Positions 23,043 to 33,195 of a stretch of DNA of 64,000 nucleotides are shown here, piece by piece. The notes below the pieces were generated by a model. That model saw only the letters and a program-made list of their open reading frames with translations. It searched no databases and was not told the DNA's origin. The position numbers and the translations under genes are program-made. Within the stretch, counting starts at the first letter, position 1. Every line of letters begins with the position of its first letter. The DNA comes from Marchantia polymorpha subsp. ruderalis (Eukaryota; Streptophyta; Marchantiopsida; Marchantiales; Marchantiaceae), in the NCBI GenBank assembly GCA_037833965.1, contig AP031359.1:1670001-1734000 (forward strand). The letters run 5' to 3'.

Positions 23043-24457
23043 CTACCTTGCAATTCGTCCTGACAAGTCGGCCTTCTTTACCAAGTGTTGAAGAGCGTAA
23101 TGATCTACGTGAAACACGAATTCGTAGCCCGGCAAGTAGTGTCGGAACTTCTTCACTGCAAAAACCATTTCTAGTGCCTCTCGTTTTGTCGTGGTGTAGT
23201 TCTTCTCGGCTTCCGACAACTGCCTGCTCGCAAAGTAGATCAGATAATCTCTTCTATTCTCATCTCTTTGACTTAACACCGCACCTATGGCGAAAGCCGA
23301 AGTATCCACGAATACATGATACGGTTTGTCCCAATCGGGACCACGCAAAACAAGAGCTGAGATGAGTTTGTCTTTAAGCTCCTCAAAAGCCTTCTGCTGC
23401 TCCTCTTCCCATTCATAAGGCTCATCTTTCCTCAGCAGCTTAGTCAGACTGGCTGCTGTAATTGCATACATGTTGATGAACCTCCTGTAGTACCCGACAT
23501 GTCCGAGGAAGGCCCAAAGTTCTCGAAGATTTGTTGGCGGTTCCAACGCTAAAATAACCTTGACCTTCTCCACGTCCACGGCTACCCTTCGCCGGACACT
23601 CGGTGTCCCAACAAGATTTCGCTTGTCATAAAGAAGAAGCATTTCTCTGGATGCAAGGATAGTTGTGACTCCCAGCACTTGTCAAACGTTTGCTGAAGGT
23701 GACTCAAGTGCTGATCGCGTGATCCGAAGACACAAAAATCATCAATAAAGATTTCCAAGAATTTTTGCAGGTGGTCTTGGAAGATCGTACTCATCATCCT
23801 CTAGAACGTCGCCGGTGCGTTATACAACCCGAATGGCATCTTGTGGTATGCGTAGGTCCTCCAATCGGTGGTGAACGTAGTCTTATTTTTATTCCGTTCC
23901 CGGATTGACACCTGGTTGTATCCTGAAAATCCGTCGAGGAAACTATAACATTCGTGTCCGGTCACATGATCCAAGATAGCATTTGTGAAGGGTAATGGAT
24001 GATGATCCTTCTCAGTAGCTGCGTTCTGCTTCCTGAAATCCTGACAGACGCAAATCTTGCCTGTCAATTTCTTCGGGACTATGACAATGGGTGAGATCCA
24101 TTCGCTACTCAGTACCGGATAGATAATTCCGGCACTCAAATACTTGTCAATTTTGGTTTTAACCAATAGTGAGTATTTCGGATTTAGTTGGTACTTTCGC
24201 TGCTGCACGGGTACAACATTATCCATTAAATCGATGCAATGCTCACCATAGCGAGCCGGTATACCTTTCATATCCTCTATTCGCCACGCGAATACATCTT
24301 CGTACGTACGGAGGAATCGCCGTACTCTCTCCAACTCGGCACTAACCACTTGGCTGGAGATTTTAAGACTCCTACGGGGACTGAGTTTGACATCCTGACA
24401 GTCACTCGGGTCTATGACACCCTCCGTGTGACTGATGTCACTACGTCCCAGTCCCAC
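23043..24457 (-). pseudogene. Gypsy element A reverse transcriptase and RNase H
   Basis: The RT runs from about 24380 (FLRTYEDVFAWRIEDMKG) through SEWISPIVIVPKK and MPFGLYNAPATF, then a TAG stop at about 23798. It resumes at 23797 with the catalytic box IFIDDFCVFG intact. RNase H (23043-23678) shows YHVFVDTSAFAIGAVLSQ, SEAEKNYTTTKREALEMVF and FHVDHYALQHLV. The FIDDF box, together with the tRNA-Asp-like primer site and the long LTR, resembles the non-chromovirus Tat/Athila side of plant gypsy elements; that placement is inference. A second interruption lies between 23582 and 23678, where the two frames overlap. Confidence 0.9.
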
Positions 24458-24479
24458 AGCTAATTGCTATTTGCTCTCC

Positions 24480-25791
24480 TCTGGACCAGCTTCCTCTAGT
24501 CCCTACTTCTACGTCTTCCTCGTCTACTTTGTAAAATTCCATGTAATGTACATCGGTATCACTGTTGGAGGTGGTGGTCTCTTCCTCCAAAGTGTAGTCA
24601 AAGCTAGTCGACGTTGTCTCCCCCTCATGCAAAATTTTGTCCTATGGAACTGTGATCTTAGGACCCGCCTTATTGTTGGGATCCTTAAACTGCAAGGATC
24701 GCTTGTGCCATTCTGATCGGACCTTTGCACCATAAAACCACGGACAATCAATCAGCACGTTATACCCCATCTTTGTCAGAGGCTTGATGTTAACATAATT
24801 TAGGGGAAACACCACCCTAGCCGATGGTGGTTCGGACGTCTTTCAATGTGCCAAGGGGTTTTCTTCGGGTTTGGTCAGCCAGACGAATCATTCAAGTTGT
24901 AGGCTGAAACGTCTTATATCCCAAGGCATTGGCCGTATCCTTGGTCATGATATTAATCCTCGATCCTGAATCCAGGGGCACCTTCCGGATTGTGCACCCT
25001 CCAATCTCGATATCAATCTCTGGTGGACCCAAGTCCTTATGCCGGACCTGGTACACCCGAGGGAGCTTGTGCATTTGGGAGCGCTTTGCCCGTTTCAAAG
25101 AAGTGTTCAGCAACTTCCTATAAGCGTTGTTGTCTTTGATTAGTTGCCGAAACGTGACATTGGCTTGGCGGTCATAAAAGTCGGCCGCGATATAGTAATG
25201 AGGATCCTTAGGCAATACGGAGATCCGGCTTACTCGCTCTGCTTGAGCCAGTGCTTTGGCTGTCAACGTTTCTTTCCCTTTCTCCTTTTGAGACGGCGTC
25301 TTATCTAACGCTTCACGAAGCAGCTCTCCCACCTCGTCCTTGATATCTAGGGCATACGCCTTCCGTAACAGCCGCAATGCTGGCCCATCAAACTGGGAAT
25401 CGTCTTGCGACGAAGTCCGAAGTTCTTCGGCCGACTTGCCTTTCTTCGCCGAAGTCTCTTCCTTCTTCACCAAAGACACAGAAGTCTTCGGGGGAACATC
25501 CTTTGACTTAAGTTCCTTTCTTTTGACTTCCTTCTTGTCCTGCTTCACCTTCTCTGAGGTGACTTCCTTTTTTCGGCTTGCACTTCGGGTCTCTACGCGT
25601 CCGACCATGGTCTCTTCGTCTGGCCATTCGTTCTCTTTGTCCTTCTCCGCCGAACTTAGTTCGACTTGATTCACTTGGGCATCCTCTTTTGGTGGCGGCG
25701 TGACAAACTGTACCTGAGCACGGACTGCCCGAGGTTGATTGCATTCGACTGCAGTATGTCCTTGGTGGCGACAATTACTGCACAAAGGCAC
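24480..25791 (-). pseudogene. Gypsy element A third zinc knuckle, linker and aspartic protease
   Basis: The open frame 24892-25791 starts with the CCHC knuckle CSNCRHQGHTAVEC. It passes through a Lys/Glu-rich linker and reaches the protease region (IEIGGCTIRKV, then LDSGSRINIM with the catalytic DSG). The protease C-terminus and the spacer before RT continue in other frames at 24480-24890 (a degenerate CPWFYGAK-like block near 24740). The protease would cleave the Gag-Pol precursor. Frame changes near 24892 and 24520 disrupt it. Confidence 0.8.
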
Positions 25792-25806
25792 ATAACCTCT
25801 TTGCCT

Positions 25807-27621
25807 TCAGGGATGTGGACAATTAGGCGCGTAATGTTCAACCTCGCCAGAATTAAAACAGGCATGCGGAGGAGCTGGGACTGCTACAACAGGCGGCGCC
25901 ATTCTACGTTGTGGAACCGTAGTGGCCGTATCCTTGGGTACGTATCGTGGTATGTGGGCTTGCTGAATGGGTGTTACCATAGGCCTTTCGCGCACTGCAT
26001 ATGCTGTTTCTTCCGGGGCTTTTGTGTAATATCCGCCTGCTTCCCATGCCGGCACCCACTCCACAGTGTTAACTGGTTGATACAGTCGGCACTCGACACT
26101 TGCATGGCCTATCGTGCCACAGTTTGTGCACCAGAGGTTGGATCTTAACGTCGTAGGAGACTTCCACTTGTCTCGGATCCTTACCACATGAACTTTTAAA
26201 TCGGCAAACTCCTTTGCCAAAGCGTCCACCTTAGATACGATAGCTTGGGCGCCTTTCTTAGGCATAGCCATTCTTCAGTTTTTCTCCTTATTGGCTTTCT
26301 TCTTCGCTTTTTTGTCTTCGGAGGAAGATGAGTCTTCCAACTCATTCACTTCTGATGATGAGGAAGATTCACTTGACGAAGGCGTGGTCGCCCGCCGCTT
26401 CCGCCAACTACCTTTGGATTTCCGTTCCTCTTGTGATCGGTCTTTTGGATGTCGATTCAATGTGGATGTCTCATTGGCCTTGGCTGAAACAATCACATCA
26501 TCTATAGTGTCGCACGTACAACGTCGGCAGTAGGTCTCCATTTTCCTTGGCAAGCTTGTTACATACCAGTGAATGGCTTGCTGGGTTGAGTAAGGTACCC
26601 CTTCACCGGTCTTTGGGATTCAATCCAAGAGATCTTGAAATCTCTCGGTATAATCTCTCTGATTCTTTTTGCATTTCCTCTGAAGGTTTCACAACTTTGT
26701 GCAAACCCGACTATCATATCACAATTCTCGGAACCTTCTCAGAAACTTCTCCCCAAGTTTAGCCCAAGTATCGATTCACTTGGGAACCGTGCTCTCATGG
26801 TTATACCAGCTGCGGGCTTTCTTTCAGAGCAAGCTGGGGAAGATACACATTCTGTCATCATCATTATCTTCCTTGTTAGTAATGGAAACCAACTCAAATA
26901 ATTTTATATAAGAATCAGCATCATCACCGTCTCCTCTACTCTTCAATTTGAGGGAGGAGTGTTTGGTAAAGGGAGGTGGGTGATTTCCTTGCTGGTTTGC
27001 CATCGGTCTATCTGAGGGACCTCCTTCTCCTCCTCCTCATGGTGGATTGGGTGGAAAGGGTGGTACTCCTCGTGACGATCATGGTGGAGATGGGGATCCT
27101 CCTCCTCCACCTCCTAAAGAGACTCCCAAAGATCCTACGGGATTCGGATCCCTGAACAAGATCGTGGGCCGAATAGGTGATGAAGACAAATTTGCAAACC
27201 GCCCTTCAAAGTTCTGCACCACCATCTGCACTTGTCCTTCTGTCTCAGTCAGCAGACTCAATAATGTATGGAAAATTTTGGAAGCACCAGGTGTCTGGAA
27301 ATACGGCAAGGAGAAAAGACGAGACGTAGTCGAATTGTCTGAAGTCGTCAACTCATCGAGTGGTTGAAGATATGTGTTAATTGGAGTTGACGCCAACTTC
27401 TCCCGCACAAAGACTTCATGCTTGGATGGAAATTCCGCAGGTCGCCTTGTTTGCGGGGGCGCAGTCATAGGCAGAAGGGGGGCTTGTTTCTTCTCCTTCC
27501 CCTTTCCTTTCTTTTGATCTCGTTCACGTGGATCTTCAAGTTGATCCTCCTTCTTTTCTTTGCAATAGAGATACCGCACAGATCGGTCACTTATCTTCTT
27601 GGGGTCATCTCGCATCGACAT
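25807..27621 (-). pseudogene. Gypsy element A gag
   Basis: It starts at 27621 (MSMRDDPKKISDRSVRYLYC), about 45 bp inside the primer-binding site. The N-terminal region is proline/glycine-rich (27079-27300). The capsid-like part follows at 26300-27000 (KKARSWYNHESTVPK, TWAKLGEKFLRRFREL, IHWYVTSLPRKMETY) with several stops. An acidic Ser-rich stretch (SSSESSSSSEVNE) and KKAKKKANKEK come next. ORF 25807-26271 carries two zinc knuckles: CTNCGTIGHASVEC (intact CCHC) and CFNSGEVEHYAPNC (second Cys lost). Gag would form the particle and bind RNA. Three knuckles in total, counting the one in the next frame, is more than the usual one or two. Confidence 0.85.
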
Positions 27622-27667
27622 TCATCGTGCATTGCTGCACACGCAACCTTTGTGTTTGATGCTCTGT

Positions 27668-27684
27668 CCCCGGCAGCGGTGCCA
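27668..27684 (-). other. Primer-binding site of element A (tRNA-Asp-like)
   Basis: On the minus strand TGGCACCGCTGCCGGGG lies 17 nt after the 5' LTR end and before gag. It differs at two positions from the complement of the plant tRNA-Asp 3' end (TGGCGCCGTTGCCGGGG), the primer typical of Athila/Tat-type elements. Confidence 0.8.
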
Positions 27685-27701
27685 AAAGAAAAATTTATCT
27701 A

Positions 27702-27828
27702 TACAATGATAGACAGATACCAAAATGGAGCATAATGGTACAGATCTGATCCCACAAGGACAGAAACAACCACAAAAGTCACGATATGTCACAGATTATC
27801 ATTTTATTAAGGAGTTTTACTTCCTAAG
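27702..27828 (-). mobile_element. 3' end of element A's 5' LTR (truncated)
   Basis: TACAATGATAGACAGATACC and the following 125 bp match the terminal part of LTR E1 (18454-18580), with the terminal TGTA changed to TACA. It is cut at about 27828, where chromovirus C begins. The remaining roughly 3 kb of the 5' LTR, including its ORF, is missing. Confidence 0.8.
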
Positions 27829-28330
27829 TATAATACTAGGGTTTAGAGAGAAGCTCACTTGAATATAGAAATATAAAGATCTCTCTGAAGATGAGAGATA
27901 CCAACAATGGTTCTCCTCTCCCTTATATAGCTCTCACCAACAAGTACAAGGATATAAGATCTTATTCCCACCATCCATCCCACTCCTAATGGATGAATGA
28001 TGTGGCGGATAACCTAACAAGCACACGGATCGCTGACGTGGCGCTCCCAACTAACACACTCAATCCTTACCTACAAGCACATGGATTGCTGACGTGGCAC
28101 TGTCAACTAACACATCCACTCTGTACCTACCAAGTGCGCGGATCGCTGACGTGGCAGCTATGACTAGTGCACACTAAAGTATCTATATCAATATTTAGAG
28201 TAACCTTTACTTTAGTTCTAACTAACTAAAGTTGGTTACAAATCTCCCTCCTTTTAAGATGCAACGTCCTCGTTGCACATACGTTCAAACTCTTGAACTA
28301 TCAAAGGTGCATTTGCTAAATTTTTAGCTG
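27829..28330 (-). mobile_element. LTR-like 3' region of chromovirus C
   Basis: It follows the integrase/chromodomain and carries promoter features on the minus strand, including TATATAAGG at 27922-27930. Three copies of a 56-57-bp unit (about 28015-28170) each contain TGACGTGGC on the plus strand. The left edge adjoins the truncated LTR of element A. The exact LTR ends could not be placed. The same region in decayed form occurs at 11240-11600. Confidence 0.6.
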
Positions 28331-29623
28331 GTTCCCAAGTTGATTCATACGATGAATAGCCTTTCCATTGAACATTTTTAGAACGCTTGATTCTGATTTA
28401 AAAGGATATTTAGGATTTCAAATACTTTTCTTAAGTATATTTTCTACCTCATACTCCTCATGATCTACTATTAAGGTTGGAAGAGGAGGTGATGCTGGTT
28501 GGTTGGTGAATTGTTTTGGTCGTGGTACATGTTTTTGCAATCGTGACACATGAAAGACTGGGTGTATTTTCATATGTGACGGAAGTTCCAACTTGTATGA
28601 CACTTCACCAACACGGTTCAAAACCAAAAATGGACCAATGAACCTAGGGTTCAACTTTGGTGTTTCTACAAGAGAAAAATTTGTTGTAGATTTCCAAACA
28701 TGATCTCCAACCTCAAAAACCATTTCTCTACGATGAGCATCGACATGCTGCTTTTGCCAATTTTGAGCTATCACCAACTCCTCCTTGGCCTGATGTAGTC
28801 CTCGGTGAATATGCTCCACAAATTCGTTGATTGCTGCAACTTTGGTAAAAAACTCCTCTCCTTTAGGAAGTTTCATCAAACTTGAAGAAGTTATAGGATG
28901 ACCTCCATACATAAGAAAAAATGAAGATACTTTTGTGGATGCATTAACATAATTTTTATATGCAAATTCCACAAGTCACAAAAGGTTGTACCACTCTTCT
29001 TGCTCTTCTAATGTGAATGCTCGTTACATATACTCTATGGTTCTATGGGCCCTCCCCGTTTGTACATCAATTTGGGGGTGATAGGCCGTTGACATTGCTA
29101 GTTTTGTTTTGAAAAAACTAAACAAAGTTTTCCAAAATAAACTAGTGAAATGAATACCTCTATCCGTGATTAACACTTTGCTTAAGCCATGATTCACAAA
29201 AACTGCATCTAGATACAATTGAGTTAATTGTGGAGCTGTTACTGTTTTTGTGGTTGGCCTGATGTGAATCATCTTGCTTAATTTGTCCACAAAAACCACC
29301 ACTGAATCATGTCCTAACAAAGTCCTTGGTAACTCACATACAAGATCCATGGTGACATGTTCCCACTACTGTTCATGAATAGGAAGAGGCTGTAATAAAT
29401 CCACTGGTTTTTGATCACTTGCCTTGTTTTGTTGACAAACCACACAACTTTGAACATAAGACTCCACATCCTCACGTATTTTGGGCCAATAGTACACTCG
29501 TTGTATACTCTCCACGGTTTTTTCCACTCCCACATGACCTGCAATGGCTGTTTCATGACTTTCTGCCAAAATCATTGTGCGCAAATCGTGATCTTGTGGA
29601 ATTCATATACGCTGATTGAAAAA
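28331..29623 (-). pseudogene. Chromovirus C integrase with degenerate chromodomain
   Basis: The zinc domain is at 29366-29584 (HVGVEKTVESIQRVYYWPKI, CVVCQQNK). The core at 29024-29350 has MDLVCELPRTLLGHDSVVVF with the first Asp and ITDRGIHFTSLFW with the second. The C-terminal part is at 28418-28972, with the plant chromovirus signature RFIGPFLVLNRVGEVSYKLE and HPVFHVSRLQKHVPRP. It ends at YEVENILKKS, the start of a chromodomain; the rest of that domain (about 28300-28415) is readable only with stops. Chromodomains bias integration toward modified chromatin. The core's Glu region is broken by a stop near 28975-29023. Confidence 0.85.
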
Positions 29624-29632
29624 CGCCAAACC

Positions 29633-30333
29633 TCAAGATTTCTCTGCCTTTCCAGTTTGTTGTGCCAAAGTGATCTCTTCATTCTCCTTTGTGGCTTGTG
29701 TCATCTTGCTCCACCAATCAGCCTGAATTTTCACTTCTGCAATATGATTCAAACAAGGCATGCGTGTGAGAGCATCTGCAAGTTGCTTCTTTTCCTCCAC
29801 GTACACAATCTTCATGTTGAAGCGTTGACACCACTCTGCCCATCAAATTTGTCGTTTGGACAGATCCTTCTGAGTTTCCAAATAAACCAAGGGTTTATGA
29901 TAGGTTTCCACCATAAACTTCTTATCACCCAAGTAATGCTTCCAATGTTTGGTTGCCAACACAATGGCTAACTCCTCCCGTTCTGTCGTGTGATAATTTT
30001 GTTCCGCCGCCACCAACTTTTGAGAATAGAAAGCAACTGGATGCCATTCATCCTCCCATTCTTGTTGAAGTATGCCACCTATTGTTGTACCTAATGCGTC
30101 AGTAGCCAACTTGATAGAACGGTTAGGATCATACCACTTGACAATAGGTGCGTGTAACAAAGCATCTTTCAATGCTTGAAAAGCTAACTCTTGAGCTATT
30201 CCCCATCTTCATTTTTGACAATTCGCCAACATGGAAGTCAAGGCCTTAGCTAGGCGAGCAAAACCTTTCACAAATCTACGATAGAATCCCGTGAGCCCTA
30301 GAAAACTCTTCAATTGAGTTTGATCCTCAAGTG
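29633..30333 (-). pseudogene. Chromovirus C RNase H
   Basis: ORF 29843-30172 shows SIKLATDALGTTIGGILQQE, YSQKLVAAEQNYHTTEREELA and the YHKPLVYLETQKDLSKRQI block. ORF 29633-29815 gives KQLADALTRMPCLNHIAEV, the tail that precedes integrase. The frame breaks at about 29840 and 30175-30333. RNase H would remove the RNA strand during reverse transcription. Confidence 0.85.
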
Positions 30334-31350
30334 CTATCCATTCTGAATTGCATCTATCTTCTCACTCATCACTTGGATTCCTGTAGCTGTAACTCTATGA
30401 CCCAAGTAATCTACTTCTGACTTGCCAATTTCACATTTTGAAGCTTTGGTATACAATTGATTGTCTCTTAAAACTTGAAGTACCTCTTGTAAATGACTTC
30501 TATGATCACTCAAAGTTTTGCTATACATCAATATATTATCTAGAAAAACAATGACAGATTTATCTAGATAATGGCGAAAGATATCATTCATCAATCCCAT
30601 GAATGTAGCTGGTGCATTAGTGAGACCAAAAGGCATCACTAGATACTCAAAGTGTCCATACATAGTACGAAAAGCTGTCTTATGGACATCTTCATTTGCA
30701 ATTCGAATTTGATTGTAGCCGCTTCTCAAATCTAGCTTGGTGAAGTACTTCGCTCCTTGAAGTTGATCAAACAAATCATTCATACGAGGTAATGGATATT
30801 TGTTTTTCACCGTTTGCTGATTCAACCCGCAATAATCAATGCATAGTCTCATGGATCCATCCTTCTTCTTCACAAAGAGCACTGATGCTCCATAAGATGA
30901 AACACTTGGTTGAATGAATCCCTTGCTCAACATCTCCTCCACTTGAGCTTTGCATTCTTCCAATTTGTTTGGAGCCAAACGATATGGAGCTTTGCAAGTT
31001 GGTGTACTTCCAAGTATCACCTCAATCTTGTGATCTACTCGCCTCTTTGGTGGTAATCCTGCCAGTAGATCATATGGAAAAACATCTTTATACTCCATAA
31101 AAATGTCGTTCAAGGACTCCGGGTTGCAAGGTTTGTCTGTGGACCCAATATCTCTTATAAGTTCAAGGAAACATACATCATCTCTAGAAATGGATGTTGT
31201 ACCCATCACAAAGAGGGCTAGATTTCTATTCTGAGATCTAATTCTATCTTCATAGATCTTCCATCCACTACTTGTAATCACTTTTCTTCTCCAATCTACC
31301 TTCGGATTATATTGCTCCATCCATGGCATACAAAGGATGACATCATATCG
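30334..31350 (-). pseudogene. Chromovirus C reverse transcriptase, 5' truncated, catalytic Asp changed
   Basis: The open frame has 331 aa. It begins near the protease end ([20 protein letters not shown]), then RT proper: [74 protein letters not shown] and the catalytic box [12 protein letters not shown]. The second Asp of the box is Asn, a one-base G-to-A change that should abolish activity. The element is cut at about 31350 in the protease. Gag, most of protease and the 5' LTR are absent. Confidence 0.9.
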
Positions 31351-32166
31351 AGAGATTGCGGCGCGGGAGAGAATGTCCTTGCGCGAGATGGAGATACGTG
31401 CGGCAGCTTTGATGTCTAGTGATAGTCGGAGTCACCGGTGCGTGGCAAAGCGGTTGGAGTCATTCCTCTTGAGGTCGCGGTACGCCATTGCAAACCTCGA
31501 GGCAAAATTGACCTCGGTGTTGCGGCGGCTCGGGCTGCGTAGGAGAGCAGACGAGTGGACGGGTAGGGATTTAGTGAGTAGTCGGCCTTCGCATAGGAGG
31601 CATAGCTGATGAAGCGTAGAGTTAGTGTTAGGTAGTTAAGATTTTAGAGTGTATAAAGTAGTTCAAGGCGTTGGCCTTGGGGGATTTCTCAGTTTCGGAA
31701 GTGTAGTTCAGGAACTCGTTTTCTCAGCGCGTTTGTGTCTTTCGTTATGTCACCGCGCAAGAGGAGCTATAGCTTGTCAAAGTTACCGCATTTTGTAGCT
31801 GAAGGCCTTTGCCCAAATGTTCTGAGCTAGTGTAGTCTAGTCAGGATTTTCAAGTTCAGACTTACACCTTTGGACGATCTTTCCTATTTGTATTTCTTCG
31901 GGATATTCCCCCTTGAATATCAAAGTGAAGTTTTGTTAACTTTGGAGTAAGCCTTGGTTGAATTTAGGTTGTGTGTGTTACGCTGCTTGAGGCGCCTTCG
32001 GGGGTAGCCTCCGCAGTATTTTTGGGAATGACTAGTGCCTGAGAATTCAAACTCGTAAATAGACTGTTAAGTTGTGACACTTGATCTTTTCTCAATTCAG
32101 TTTCTCAATTCGGATTTCTGTAATCTCTGTGCGTTTTGTGAGTTGAGTGTGTTGTTCACTGCGTGA
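31351..32166 (+). pseudogene. H-type coding-LTR fragment (H3, plus-strand part): ORF end and 3' LTR region
   Basis: 31351-31610 aligns with the C-terminal coding part of H2 at 49890-50100 (ANLEAKLTSVLRRLGLRRRA against H2 ANLEAEVTAVLRRLGLRSRA). 31615-32166 aligns with the non-coding 3' part of H2 (GTATAAAGTAGTTCAAGGCG; CTTGAGAATTCAAACTC). It stops at 32166, inside what is the second tandem block of H2's 3' region, and meets an inverted H-type segment. The true LTR end is absent. Confidence 0.7.
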
Positions 32167-33195
32167 GAGTGACTTCTTCCGGGTCGCAATCTCCCAATGA
32201 GCATATCCCCTCACACATCGGTCAACCCGCACAACTAATTCTTCTCGCGTGCGATCTGCCGCGCGCCGGTTGTGGTCTTCCTCCTCGGCTAACTGTACTT
32301 CTGCCGCCACCCGCTGCGCCCTCAATTCTTCGCACTAGGATTGCAGTTTCCCCAACAGCTCTTCATCCGCCCTCCTCGTAGCCTCGCTCTCCTCCAACGC
32401 TCGCGTCTTTCGCACGAGCTCCTCTATCAGATTGCGGATTTGAACCCTTTTGTCACTTAAGTCCATATGGAACTTTGCACGAAGCTCATTAAGTTCGAGC
32501 CGCGCACGCTCCACCATCTCGTCTTGCAGCTTAAGCGCCGCCTTCTGCAGTTTCCGTGTTAAGGCCCATTGATCCTGCACAAAGTTGTAAAGTTCCTCCA
32601 AATTCCGGTACTTCTGGTCCTGGGCAATCAATGCAGGATTCGCCTCCACTTTGGTCTGCGTCCGATTTTGGACTAGCTCGATGTAGGATCCACCCTGGCG
32701 GGGATCCCTGTACTTGGTCACTTTACGATCAAGGTACCTCGCACCGACTGCACCTCTTCTTCCTCTGAAGGCGTCTCTTCTTCTGACTCCAAGATCTCTG
32801 TCGATGCAGAAATCCTGGGTGATTCCCTAGAGCTGGGCCTTGCAGCCTCCTCTGCCGCGGCCTCCACTCCATGTCTCGCTAACATCTCCAACGGAGTTGG
32901 AGAACCTACCTAGTTGGCCGTGCTAAGTCCTCCCACTCTGGTTCCGCCGAAGGCAGCTCATTCACTCCTTCCGTAGAAGGCACACGTGTCCCCGCATTCC
33001 TGTCTTCGTCCTCCTTGCCCTCCGGCGTAGGAATGTTCTCTGAGGGTCTCTGCACCGAAGGCGCCTCCTCCAAAGACACCTCCTCTAGAGGCACTTGCTC
33101 TGAAGGCAAGAACGTCTCTGGCGAAGGCACTCTTGCTGTCGCCGCAAGCCTATCTCTCTGGTCCAAAGGCCTAAGTTCTTACTCCGAAGGCACAT
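32167..33195 (-). pseudogene. H-type coding-LTR fragment (H3, minus-strand part): linker and coiled coil
   Basis: Collinear with H2's protein in the opposite orientation to 31351-32166. 32906-33166 is the Pro/Ser/Glu linker (VPSPETFLPSEQVPLEE, then VPSTEGVNELPSAEPEWE), like H2's 48800-49050. 32335-32721 is the YRDPRQGGSYIELVQNRTQT block and coiled coil (H2: YADPRHPGSYVKLVRRRTRT). 32092-32325 continues (RAAEVQLAEEEDHNRRAADR spans a frame edge). At 33195 it is fused to E2 within related ARRAEG/AFGVR coding sequence, suggesting recombination between subfamilies. Confidence 0.7.
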
